From CAZEZY01 sp964516635 (GTDB lineage Bacteria > Pseudomonadota > Gammaproteobacteria > Burkholderiales > Burkholderiaceae_C), in NCBI GenBank assembly GCA_964516635.1, contig CAZEZY010000001.1, positions 1 to 52,895 on the forward strand: a stretch of DNA of 52,895 nt. Direction: 5' to 3'. How positions within the stretch are numbered: position 1 is the first letter of the stretch; every line of letters starts with the position of its first letter. The translations under genes and the position numbers were made by a program. Under the pieces are notes generated by a model. The model searched no databases. It was not told where the DNA came from and was given only the letters and a program-made list of their open reading frames with translations. Shown here piece by piece: positions 25,470 through 35,200 of this stretch.

Positions 25470-27809
25470 TCAGTCGGTCTGAAGGAGTCGTTCGGGATTC
25501 GCTTCCAGCTTGCTCAAGGCCTGGCGGGTGGCACGGGTGGTGAGGGCCTCACCCTCACCGGGCCTTAACAGACCGGCTTTCAGATACATGGCCACTCGAC
25601 CCTGCTGCATCAGCCACGACTGACGAACACCGTTCACAAACAGATACAGGTGTTTTTTCGGGCTCTGCCAAGCCAGTTGAACGATGGTCTCTTTCCCATT
25701 GTGCTCGAGGGCATGCCAGCCACCCAGCGGCAGGGCTGCCGCCCAAGCCAGCAGATGTCGAGGCGTGCGGGTTTCCGGATTGGGCAGCACCACCAGATGG
25801 TCTGCCTGCTCCCCGGTGAGCATTTCGAGGCTTTCCGGATTGAGTACCCAGTCGACCGACTGAGCTTCAGGCAGCACATCCTCAAGCGTGTTCAACTGCT
25901 GAGTCAGTCTCGCCAGCCAGGCTGGATCGATGGCTGCCGCTTTGGACATGAACGCCACAGCCAGGGCATCGCTGACGGGTTGAAGCACCTTTTCGATACG
26001 TGTGTCGTCATAACCGAGCAATGCCAGTCCCTCACGGACGTGCGCCATCAGGGCAGGCACCCTGGCGATCACCTGTGCGCGCTCCTGCCGGGTGGGTTTG
26101 GCACTGGCCGCCCACAGCAGATCGCTGGCGAGTGCCCGGAATGAAGCCGCCTTTTCGTGCTTTTCGCCGTAGACAACCGCCGCCTGGGACATCACCTCGG
26201 TCCAGGTTTCGAACAGAAAAGTGCGCAGGCTGTCGTGCACCGGCGCATCGGTCAGCAGCTTGCGCATCTCGATGGTGTATTGGATGGTGAGCGTCTCTTT
26301 CATCTCGAGCTGGCTGACCATGTCAACGACCTGATGGACCTCAGGATGCTCATGCACAGCCGCCCTCAGGAAGTCTTCAAATTCGCGAAGCATCAGCTCA
26401 AATGCCTTTCGCCCGGTCTCGGGATATTGCTCGATCACCTGGACAATCCGTTTGATCTCGGCTTCCAGCCGGTCAAGCTTCACCGATGGATCAAAACCCA
26501 GCACACACGATCCCATCCGGTCCAGCAACCTTCGCGCCGGGTGGTCTTCAGCCGTGAAGAAAACCGGGTCGGCCAGCGCGGTTCGCAGAACCGGTATCTG
26601 CAAGCGAGCGAACCACAGGCGGATGCTGGGTGGTATGCGATCTTCGCTCAGGATGCTGTCGAACATCAGGGCCACCAGTTCGATCACCGCCTTTTCGTTG
26701 TCGCTTCGAGCGGCCTTTTTGAGCACCCGGGACTGTGCCCTGAGTCCGGCGACGCCGGCCTCAAGACTGCTCCAGTCCATGGCGGGAAAGACCGCACACG
26801 ATGAAGCAGACAACAGGGGCGAACCTGTCGAAGGTTGCCCCCCCCAGGAAGACTGGGGTAACTGCTGACTGAAGAAGTGCAGCAGCCGTCGCGTCACCTC
26901 CTGAAGGCCGGATTTCTGAAAGGAGGCCGCGGGCAGATAGCCCGACAGCCCGGCAGCAACCTGGGACTGCAACGCATGAAAAGCCGGTAACGTGGCGGAT
27001 GTCCCGTTTTCCGGCCCCGCCATCGCGCCGCCCCGCGTCGAGGAGAGTGGCATCACATGGGTCAACTGACCCTGTCCCGTCCCGAACCCAGCTTCAGACG
27101 AGCCAGCCTCTGAGGGTGGGGCAGACCGGAAGGCGGCACCAGGCGCCAGCTGAATGGCCGATCGGCGCATGAGGCGGCGAAGATCAATTTCCGGGAGAAC
27201 GCCCTTTTCGATCAGATAACGGTTGGCTTCCACGTAAGCGGCCAGCACCCATTTCGCCAGGTGCTTGTGCAGGATGGTCTGGCACATCTGCCAGTCCAGC
27301 CGCAACAGCCCTGCCTTCAACCAAGCGTCCACGAGCCACTGAGCCAGTTGCAATGCCTGAACGATGTCTTTCTTGTCGAGGTCTTCGACAGCATCGAGGG
27401 ACTGAAGTCTCAGCCTCAACTCGTTGAACACCTCACTGGATTTGTCGACCATGACAAGCGCCGCCCTCGCCGCCAGGATCTGGTTTTCGACGGCCTCTTT
27501 CCCGACGAGGGAGAACTCGGCACCTTCCAGCCGGTGCTCCAGCGCCATCTCGAGAACTGGTTGGGAACTGACTTGGCCCCGCAGTCTGGCAGATGCCAGC
27601 TCTTCCCAACGCTTGCCCCCTGCTTTGAACCTCAGGTACGCATCTCGCAGCCTTTGCGCTTCCTCGCCAAACACCACCTCATCGCTGCGTTGGAGCAGAT
27701 GAGAACGGATCTGCTCGGATATGCCCGGCAGATCGGCGATCAGCTGACGAACAAAGACCTGCCTCGCTTCGGCACCCCATCCGGCAGGTGTTGGTGTGAC
27801 TGACTCCAC
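25470..27809 (-). CDS. DUF1631 family protein
   Basis: 779 aa with a GTG start (27809). The protein is largely helical and matches the DUF1631 family known in Burkholderiales and pseudomonads, whose function is not established. The N-terminal third (residues ~10-220) is rich in Leu/Arg helices, the middle contains a low-complexity Ser/Gly/Pro linker (~225-330), and the last ~100 residues (QLAWQSPKKHLYLFVNGV onwards) resemble a degenerate PilZ-type beta-barrel. It lies downstream of secF on the same strand with a 45-bp gap. The PilZ suggestion is inference and no RxxxR signature was found. Confidence 0.82.
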   Translation of the reverse strand: MESVTPTPAGWGAEARQVFVRQLIADLPGISEQIRSHLLQRSDEVVFGEEAQRLRDAYLRFKAGGKRWEELASARLRGQVSSQPVLEMALEHRLEGAEFSLVGKEAVENQILAARAALVMVDKSSEVFNELRLRLQSLDAVEDLDKKDIVQALQLAQWLVDAWLKAGLLRLDWQMCQTILHKHLAKWVLAAYVEANRYLIEKGVLPEIDLRRLMRRSAIQLAPGAAFRSAPPSEAGSSEAGFGTGQGQLTHVMPLSSTRGGAMAGPENGTSATLPAFHALQSQVAAGLSGYLPAASFQKSGLQEVTRRLLHFFSQQLPQSSWGGQPSTGSPLLSASSCAVFPAMDWSSLEAGVAGLRAQSRVLKKAARSDNEKAVIELVALMFDSILSEDRIPPSIRLWFARLQIPVLRTALADPVFFTAEDHPARRLLDRMGSCVLGFDPSVKLDRLEAEIKRIVQVIEQYPETGRKAFELMLREFEDFLRAAVHEHPEVHQVVDMVSQLEMKETLTIQYTIEMRKLLTDAPVHDSLRTFLFETWTEVMSQAAVVYGEKHEKAASFRALASDLLWAASAKPTRQERAQVIARVPALMAHVREGLALLGYDDTRIEKVLQPVSDALAVAFMSKAAAIDPAWLARLTQQLNTLEDVLPEAQSVDWVLNPESLEMLTGEQADHLVVLPNPETRTPRHLLAWAAALPLGGWHALEHNGKETIVQLAWQSPKKHLYLFVNGVRQSWLMQQGRVAMYLKAGLLRPGEGEALTTRATRQALSKLEANPERLLQTD

Positions 27810-27854
27810 GAGACCAAGTATCCCAGCTTCACCTGCTGGCAGGCGTGGGCTGTT

Positions 27855-28805
27855 TCACACAGAAGCGCCTGCATTCGGGTCATCCGGGTCTTCCGCTTTG
27901 CGGGTCGGTTTGACCAGATCCTCCCGGCGAATACCCAGCCACATGGCAACCGCAGAGGCCACAAAAATCGACGAATAGATGCCGAACAGGATGCCGATGG
28001 TCAGCGCTAGCGCGAAGTAGAACAGGGTGGGCCCCCCGAACAGCAGCATGGAAATCACCATCACTTCGGTGGAGCCGTGTGTGATGGCCGTTCGGCTCAT
28101 GGTGCGGGTGATGGCGTGATCAATCACCTCACGGGTGGTCATCTTCCGCTGACGTCGGAAGGTTTCACGGATGCGGTCGAAAATCACCACGGACTCGTTG
28201 ACCGAATAACCGAGGACCGCCAGAACCGCTGCCAGCACGGCCAGGGAGAACTCCCACTGAAAAAAGGCGAAAAAACCCAGCACGATCACCACATCGTGCA
28301 GGTTGGCAATGATGGCGGCCACCGAGTACTTCCACTCGAACCGGAAGGCCAGGTAGATCATGATGCCCAGAATCACGAAAGCCAGGGCCATCAGGCCGTC
28401 CTCGGCCAGTTCTCGGCCCACCTGGGGCCCGACGAATTCCGTCCGGCGCAATTCCACGGCCGGGTTCTGTGCGCGCAGGGCTGCCAGCACGATCTCGCTT
28501 TGCTGCCCCGATGTCTGGCCCTGCACCAGCGGCAGCCGCATCAGCACCTCGCGTGACGTGCCAAAGTTCTGCACCGGCACTTCGGTGTAGCCCAGGCCGG
28601 AGATGACCTCACGGATGGCGGGCAGATCGGCGGGTTGCTCGTAAGCCACCTCGATGACCGTGCCCCCGGTGAACTCGACCGAGAGGTTCAATCCTCGGGT
28701 CACGAGGAAAAACACGGCCAGCACGAAAGCCGTGATGGAGATCGCGTTCAACAGCACCGCGTGCCGCATGAACGGGATGTCTTTCTTGATTCGGAAAAAT
28801 TCCAT
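27855..28805 (-). CDS. secF: Protein translocase subunit SecF
   Basis: 316 aa inner-membrane protein that works with SecD to drive late protein export by proton flow. It has an N-terminal helix, the FTGGTVIEVAY motif typical of SecF, a periplasmic domain, and five C-terminal helices with the conserved GYSVNESVVIFDRIRE and RTMSRTAITHGST segments. The ATG at 28805 lies 16 bp after secD, and the start is supported by the usual N-terminus MEFFRIKKDIPFM. An open extension into secD is rejected. The tail is short and charged. Confidence 0.95.
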   Translation of the reverse strand: MEFFRIKKDIPFMRHAVLLNAISITAFVLAVFFLVTRGLNLSVEFTGGTVIEVAYEQPADLPAIREVISGLGYTEVPVQNFGTSREVLMRLPLVQGQTSGQQSEIVLAALRAQNPAVELRRTEFVGPQVGRELAEDGLMALAFVILGIMIYLAFRFEWKYSVAAIIANLHDVVIVLGFFAFFQWEFSLAVLAAVLAVLGYSVNESVVIFDRIRETFRRQRKMTTREVIDHAITRTMSRTAITHGSTEVMVISMLLFGGPTLFYFALALTIGILFGIYSSIFVASAVAMWLGIRREDLVKPTRKAEDPDDPNAGASV

Positions 28806-28821
28806 GGTGATCGACTCCCGT

Positions 28822-30708
28822 TCAATCGGCCTTGAGCGCAGTTTTGCCCGAGTCATCGGCCCGCCAGACGGTACCGATGGAGAGGCCTTTGAGCTTTTTC
28901 TGTCGGCCATACCAGACATTCACCAGACCTCGCGAGAAAAACACGGCCGAGAACATGCTGGTGAGAATGCCGATGCAGTGCACCACCGCGAAACCCCGCA
29001 CCGGGCCAGAGCCGAAAGTCAGCAAGGCGAGGCCCGCCAGCAAAGAGGTGATGTTGGAATCGAGAATCGTGCCCCAGGCGCTGTCGTAGCCGGTGTTGAT
29101 CGCCGTCTGGGGCGCGGAGCCATTTCGCAACTCTTCCCTGATGCGCTCGTTGATCAGCACGTTGGCATCGATCGCCATGCCCAGCGCGAGCGCCATCGCC
29201 GCCATGCCAGGCAGGGTGAGGGTGGCCTGCAACATGGACAGCACGGCAACCAGCAACATCAGGTTGAACGCCAGCGCAATGCTGGAGAAGACCCCGAACA
29301 GGAGGTAATACACGCTCATGAACGCGATGATGACCATGAAGCCCCACATCACGCTGTTGAAGCCCATCCGGATGTTTTCGGCGCCCAGGCTGGGGCCGAT
29401 CGTGCGCTCCTCCACGATTTCCATCGGCGCTGCCAGAGAGCCCGATCGCAGCAGCAGTGCGATGTCGGTGGCCTCGGTGGTGGTCATGCGGCCAGAAATC
29501 TGCACGCGACCACCTCCGATTTCGGTACGGATGACAGGTGCCGTGACCACTTCGCCCCTCCCTCGCTCGAACAGCAGGATGGCCATGCGTTTGCCAACGT
29601 TCTCTCGCGTCACGTCACGGAAGATGCGAGACCCTTTGGCGTCCAGCGTGAGGTGCACCGCCGGCTCCTGGTTCTGGCTGTCGAAACCGGCCTGGGCATC
29701 GGTGAGGTTTTCACCGGTCAGCAGCACATCCCGGCGCGTGATCACGGGCTGGCCATTGCGGTCCAGGTGTCGTTCTGAGCCAAACGGCACCGGACCGGTC
29801 CCCCGTTCGGCAGACTGGCCCTCGGGGCTTTCGTCGACCAGACGAACTTCCAGCGTCGCGGTACGACCAAGGATGTCCTTGGCCTTGGCGGTGTCCTGTA
29901 CGCCGGGCAACTGGACGACGATGCGATCAATCCCCTGCTGCTGAATGACCGGTTCGGCCACGCCCAGTTCGTTGATCCGGTTGTTCAGGGTGGTGATGTT
30001 CTGCCGCAGCGCCTGCTCCTGGATGCGCCGCGCGGCATCCGCCCGCAGGGTACCAACGAGTTTCAGCTCCGAACCGTCGGTCGTCCGTTCGAACTGCAAT
30101 TCAGCAAACTGCTCTTCCAGAACACCCAGGGCGGCCAACTGGGTTTCGGCATCACGGAATCGCAATTCGATGGACTGCCCTTCACGCCGGATACCACCAT
30201 GGCGAATGTTGCGATCGCGCAGGCTGGTGCGCATGTCGCTGGCCAGCACTTCGGCCCGCTTGTCCAGCGCGCCCGGCATGTCGACCTGAAGCAGGAAGTG
30301 CACCCCCCCACGCAGATCAAGCCCCAGATACATGGGCAGCGCATTGATGGACTGGAGCCACGCCGGTGTTCGAGGCAGCAGGTTGAGTGCGACCACATGG
30401 GACAGATCGGCGGGGTCGGGATTGAGCGCCCTGTCGATGGCATCACGTGCCTGGATCTGCGTATCGGTGGAGTCAAACCTGGCACGAATCGACTGCCCAT
30501 CGAACTGAATGGCCGCGGGCGTGATGTTCTGATCCGCCAGCACCTGCTCGACCCGAGTCACCGTGGTTTCGTCCAGCCGAACAGACGGCTTGCCCGATGA
30601 CACCTGGACCGCCGGCGCCTCACCAAAAAAATTGGGAAGGGTGTAGAGCGTGGCAATGATGACCGCAACCACGATGGTCACGTACTTCCACAGGGGATAT
30701 CGGTTCAT
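28822..30708 (-). CDS. secD: Protein translocase subunit SecD
   Basis: 628 aa inner-membrane subunit. N-terminal membrane helix (YVTIVVAVIIATLYTLPNFF), large periplasmic domain with GLDLRGGVHFLLQVD (D1 motif) and IVVQLPGVQD, then six-helix membrane domain with SLGAENIRMGF, GMAIDANVLINERIREE and the late FTSFGSGPVRGFA-like segment. Length and motifs match E. coli SecD (615 aa). It is preceded by a strong hairpin with a T-tract (see terminator entry), so its expression relative to yajC may be tuned. secF follows at once. Confidence 0.96.
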   Translation of the reverse strand: MNRYPLWKYVTIVVAVIIATLYTLPNFFGEAPAVQVSSGKPSVRLDETTVTRVEQVLADQNITPAAIQFDGQSIRARFDSTDTQIQARDAIDRALNPDPADLSHVVALNLLPRTPAWLQSINALPMYLGLDLRGGVHFLLQVDMPGALDKRAEVLASDMRTSLRDRNIRHGGIRREGQSIELRFRDAETQLAALGVLEEQFAELQFERTTDGSELKLVGTLRADAARRIQEQALRQNITTLNNRINELGVAEPVIQQQGIDRIVVQLPGVQDTAKAKDILGRTATLEVRLVDESPEGQSAERGTGPVPFGSERHLDRNGQPVITRRDVLLTGENLTDAQAGFDSQNQEPAVHLTLDAKGSRIFRDVTRENVGKRMAILLFERGRGEVVTAPVIRTEIGGGRVQISGRMTTTEATDIALLLRSGSLAAPMEIVEERTIGPSLGAENIRMGFNSVMWGFMVIIAFMSVYYLLFGVFSSIALAFNLMLLVAVLSMLQATLTLPGMAAMALALGMAIDANVLINERIREELRNGSAPQTAINTGYDSAWGTILDSNITSLLAGLALLTFGSGPVRGFAVVHCIGILTSMFSAVFFSRGLVNVWYGRQKKLKGLSIGTVWRADDSGKTALKAD

Positions 30709-30723
30709 GAGCGAGAGGCTCCG

Positions 30724-30757
30724 GAAAAAACCAAACGGCTGGGCATGAACCCAGCCG
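30724..30757 (-). terminator. Intrinsic terminator or attenuator between yajC and secD
   Basis: On the minus strand the 74-bp yajC-secD gap carries an 8-bp perfect stem CGGCTGGG / CCCAGCCG with a 6-nt loop, directly followed by TTTGGTTTTTT. This is a clear rho-independent terminator by structure. Since secD lies only 16 bp downstream and no new promoter is evident in the gap, partial read-through (attenuation) is the likely arrangement. Confidence 0.8.
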
Positions 30758-30782
30758 GCAGGGGATCAGGCCAACCGGCCGA

Positions 30783-31097
30783 TTACTGAACAGTGCCCTT
30801 GGGGAGCACCTGAACGACAGCGGTGCGTTGCATCTGGACTTCGACACCCGAGGCAAGTTCCACCCCGATATAGGATTCACCGACTTTCGAGACCTTGCCC
30901 AGCAGACCACCGGCAGTCACCACCTCGTCGCCCTTCGCGAGGGCTTCGACCATGGCTTTGTGCTCTTTCTGGCGCTTCATCTGAGGACGGATCATGACGA
31001 AATAGAGCACCACGAACATGAGAACCAGGGGCAGCAGGCTCATGAAGGTGGATGGGCCGTCACTGGCGGCTTGGGCGTAAGCAGGAGAGATGAACAC
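30783..31097 (-). CDS. yajC: Preprotein translocase accessory protein YajC
   Basis: 104 aa, small inner-membrane protein of the SecDF-YajC complex. N-terminal helix (FMSLLPLVLMFVVLYFVMIRP) followed by the family motif RPQMKRQKEHKAMVEAL and a small cytoplasmic beta domain (GDEVVTAGGLLGKVSKV). Starts with GTG at 31097, with AGGA seven bases upstream. First gene of the Sec set here; the usual upstream partners queA and tgt are missing, replaced by an EamA permease gene on the same strand. Confidence 0.94.
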   Translation of the reverse strand: MFISPAYAQAASDGPSTFMSLLPLVLMFVVLYFVMIRPQMKRQKEHKAMVEALAKGDEVVTAGGLLGKVSKVGESYIGVELASGVEVQMQRTAVVQVLPKGTVQ

Positions 31098-31127
31098 GGC
31101 GATTCCTGTGGATGTTGTTCAGGGGCT

Positions 31128-31147
31128 TGGCGGGAACCATCCCGCCA
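31128..31147. repeat. Hairpin in the EamA-yajC gap
   Basis: TGGCGGGA-ACCA-TCCCGCCA is a perfect 8-bp stem with a 4-nt loop, 24 bases after the EamA stop on the minus strand and 30 bases before yajC. No T-run follows on the minus strand, so it could be either a transcript-end stabiliser for the permease gene or part of the yajC leader. Confidence 0.5.
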
Positions 31148-31170
31148 CAATCAACCGCTCATTTTAACGC

Positions 31171-32139
31171 TCAGTTGGGATGGGCCTGCGCTATCACAGG
31201 AACCGGCTTGATGCGCACCGCCTGGAGGACGCCCACCACGAGCAAGGCGATGCCGATCAGCGTGGGCCAGGCTGGCCATTCGCCCCGCCAGAGGTAGGCA
31301 TACAGCAACGCGGCCAGGGTTTCAAACACGATCAGTTGGCCGGCCAGCGCCGTCGGCAGGCGTTGACTGGACTCGTTCCAGCACAGGGTGCCCAGCCAGG
31401 AAGCCAGCAGCCCGATCGCCACCATCAGACCGATGAAGAATTCAGGTCTGGGACCGAACGGCATGCCAAACGCGGAACCAGATCTGTCCATCCAGCCCCA
31501 CAGCACCGCATAACCCAACAGCGCCAGTGGCAGAGTGGCGATCCCTTGTGCGGTGGCCCAGGCGCGTGGACTTCGCCCGGGGTGGGCTCGCAGCCAGTCG
31601 GCGTTGCGCAGCGGATACCAGGTCCAGCACACCACGGCCCCGATGGCGAGCGCGGCCCCGATCCCATATCGGCCGAGCGAGGCAGGGTCCTGCGAGAGGA
31701 CGCGCGTCATTTCCACATGATTGACCAGCGCTATACCCGTCAGCATCAGGGCCAGTGGCCAGACCAGACGGCGCCAGGGGAGTCGACCATCGCGTCGGGC
31801 ATTTCGAAGATTGGCCGAAACGGCGATCACCACCGGCAGAGTGCCAATGATCATGGTGGACAATGGCCCACCGGTTCGCTGGATCGAACTGGCCAGAAAG
31901 GTGTAATACAGCAGGTTGCCAATCGCGGCCAGCTTGAGGGCCTCGATCCAGTCGCTGCGGGTCAGTCCTCGCAGATGGGAACGGTCCATCCAGGCCAGGG
32001 GAAGGCACAACAAACCAAAGGCCAGGTATCGGGCCACGGCCTGAAGGGTGGCCGGGTATTCGGGCAGCATGAGAGGGGCCACGAACACGAGCCCCCACAA
32101 AAGGCCCGCCGCCAGCGCAAACGCCACGCCCACCGCCAT
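31171..32139 (-). CDS. EamA/DMT-superfamily permease
   Basis: 322 aa from the ATG at 32139 (a GTG two codons earlier is possible). About ten hydrophobic helices in two EamA repeats; the first begins VAFALAAGLLWGLVFVAPLML and the second ends with the NESSQRLPTALAGQLIVFETL stretch typical of DMT carriers. The substrate is unknown: relatives export amino acids or other metabolites. It lies between the indolepyruvate oxidoreductase gene and yajC, all on the minus strand, with gaps of 63 and 73 bp. Confidence 0.86.
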   Translation of the reverse strand: MAVGVAFALAAGLLWGLVFVAPLMLPEYPATLQAVARYLAFGLLCLPLAWMDRSHLRGLTRSDWIEALKLAAIGNLLYYTFLASSIQRTGGPLSTMIIGTLPVVIAVSANLRNARRDGRLPWRRLVWPLALMLTGIALVNHVEMTRVLSQDPASLGRYGIGAALAIGAVVCWTWYPLRNADWLRAHPGRSPRAWATAQGIATLPLALLGYAVLWGWMDRSGSAFGMPFGPRPEFFIGLMVAIGLLASWLGTLCWNESSQRLPTALAGQLIVFETLAALLYAYLWRGEWPAWPTLIGIALLVVGVLQAVRIKPVPVIAQAHPN

Positions 32140-32202
32140 ACACACTCCACAGAAAGATCAAAGGTGGCGAGTCTAGACGGAACTCGGGACCTGCGTATCG
32201 CT

Positions 32203-35200
32203 TCAGGCCGCCTTGACCACTCCTGACAGCCCGCTGCCTTCCACAGGACGAGCGCCGCGCCACTGCCCCAGCAAGGTCTGCCAGCGCTCGCGCGCGGCCC
32301 GCAGGTTGCGATCCTTCACATGGCCGAACCCCTTGATGAGTTCAGGTACCTGGGCGATCTCCACCGCCAGCGCGTGGCGTTTCGCATCCAGCGTGCTGAT
32401 CAGTTCTTCGACGATGTCCATGTACTCGCCGATCAGCGCACGTTCGGTGCGGCGCTCCTCGGTATAGCCAAACACGTCCAGGGCCGTGCCACGCAGGCCT
32501 TTGAGCCGGGCCAGCAAACCAAAGGCTTTCATCATCCAGGGACCATAGGTCTGCTTGACCAGTTCGCCCTTGGCGTTCTTTTTGGCCAGCAACGGCGGCG
32601 CCAGGTGAAAACGCAGCTTGACATCGCCTTCGAACTGCTCGGCCAGCTTTTTCTGGAAAGCGCCGTCCGTGTAGAGGCGCGCCACCTCGTACTCGTCCTT
32701 GTAGGCCATGAGCCTGAACAACTGCCGCGCCACGGTTTCCGCCAGCGCGGTCTTGCCGGCGCCCATGGCGGCCGCTTCGGCATGCTGCACGCGGCGCACC
32801 AAAGCTTCGTAGCGCTGAGCGTAGACGGCGTTCTGATAGTCGGTCAGGAAAGCCGTGCGGCGGCGCAGCAGCGTCTCGAGGGTGTCGCGCGGCTTGAACT
32901 CGATCACCTGCGCCGGACTGAGCAGGGCCTTCACACGGGCCCAGTCGTGCGCGGCCTGGCGACCCCACTCGAAGGCGGTCTTGTTCTGCTCCACCGCCAC
33001 GGCGTTCAGTTCCATGGCGCGCATCAGCGATTCCCGGCGCAGCGGAATCCAGCCGCGCTGCCAGGCATAGCCCAGTACCATGGGATTGATGAAGATGCTG
33101 TCGCCCAGCAGGGTGGTGGCCATGCCATCGGCGTCGAAGGCACCGACAGCATCTGCGCCCACCGTCTGCACGATGCTCGCCACACACTGCTCGGCCGGGT
33201 TCTGCCAGCCGCCGTTTTTCACAAAGGCTGCGGTGGGTGTCGCGTGGCTGTTGAGCGCCACGTGGGTGCGCCCCTGCAGCATGCGCAGCGCGGTTTCCTT
33301 GCCTGCGGCCACGATGGGGTCGCAGCCGATGATGAGGTCGGCGGCCGCCATGCTCACGCGGGTGGTCCGGATGTCTGCCTGCCTGTCGGCAATCAGCACA
33401 TGGCTCCAAGTGGCGCCACCCTTCTGGGCCAGACCCGCCGCGTCCTGTGTGACGATGCCCTTGCCCTCCATGTGCGCGGCCACGCCCAACAACTGGCCGA
33501 TGGTGATGACACCGGTGCCACCCACCCCTGCCACCACCATGCCCCAGGGCTGCGCCGCGCTGGGCAGCACCGGTTCGGGCAATGCACCCAGGCTGGCCGG
33601 CGATGGCGCGGTCGCGCCCTTGGCTTTCTTTTTGAGCTGCCCGCCTTCCACCGTGACGAAACTGGGACAAAAACCTTTGGTGCAGGAAAAATCCTTGTTG
33701 CAGGTGCTCTGGTTGATGGTCCGCTTGCGGCCGAATTCGGTTTCCAGCGGCTCCACGCTCAGGCAGTTGCTCTGCACGCCGCAGTCGCCACAGCCTTCGC
33801 ACACCGCCTCGTTGATCACCACGCGTTTCGCCGGGTCGGCCATCGTGCCGCGCTTGCGGCGGCGTCGTTTTTCGGTGGCGCAGGTCTGGTCGTAGATGAT
33901 GACGGTGGTGCCCTTGATCTCGCGAAAATCGCGCTGGATGCGATCCAGTTCGTCGCGGTGCGCCACCGCAATGCCCTCGGGCAGCTGGAGGGTGGCCCCA
34001 CCGATGGTGGTGTGATGGGCGCCGCGGTACTTGTCGGGCTCGTCGGTCACGATCGTGATCTGGGCCACCCCCTCGGCTCGCAGGCTGTGAGCGATCTGCA
34101 GCACGCTGTGGCCTTCGGGCCGCTCGCCCACCGGCTGGCCACCCGTCATGGCCACGGCGTCGTTGTACAGGAGCTTGTAGGTGATGTTGACGCCCGCCGC
34201 AATGCTCTGCCGGATGGCCAGCAGACCACTGTGGAAGTAGGTGCCATCACCCAGGTTGGCGAACACATGCTGCTCGTGGCTGAAGGGCTGTTGCCCCACC
34301 CAGGGCACCCCCTCGCCGCCCATCTGCGTGAAACCCACCGTGGCGCGGTCCATCCAGATGCTCATGAAGTGGCAGCCGATGCCAGCCATGGCGCGGGAGC
34401 CCTCAGGCACGCGGGTGCTGGTGTTGTGAGGGCAGCCACTGCAAAACCAGGGCTGGCGGTCGGCCAGCGGGGTCTGCGCGTTGAGCACCTGCATCGAGCG
34501 CTCCTTGGCCTCCAGAATCGCGAGCTGGGCATCGACCCGGGTGGCCATGTCGCTGCCTTCGGGCAGCAGACCCCTTTTTTTCAAACGACGTGCCACCGCG
34601 CGGGCAATGATGGCAGGCGACAGGTCGGCGTTGGCTCGCAACAACTGGTTGGCACTCGGATTGGGCATGGACCACTCACCACCGCTGTGATCACCGCCCA
34701 CCTCATCGAATTTGCCCAGCACGTCAGGTCGGACATCGGCACGCCAGTTGTAAAGTTCTTCTTTCAACTGGTATTCGATGACCTGACGCTTTTCCTCCAC
34801 GACCAGGATTTCGCGCAGCCCGGTGGCAAATTCGCGCGTGGTCTGGGCTTCCAGCGGCCAGACCACAGACACCTTGTGCAGGCGGATGCCCAATTGACGG
34901 CAGGTGGCGTCATCGAGACCCAGGTCCAGCAGGGCCTGGCGGGTGTCGTTGTAGGCTTTGCCGCTCGCGATCAGACCGTAGCGGTCGTTCGGCCCCTCGA
35001 TGACATTGTGGTTCAGCCGGTTGGCACGCACGTAGGCCAGCGCCGCGTACCACTTGTAATCGTACAGACGGGCCTCCTGCTCCAGCGCGGTGTCAGGCCA
35101 GCGGATATGGACGCCGCCGGGCGGCATCTCGAATTCGGGCAGCACGATGGACACCCGCTGCGGGTCGATGTCAGCCGTCGCACTGGACTCGACGATTTCC

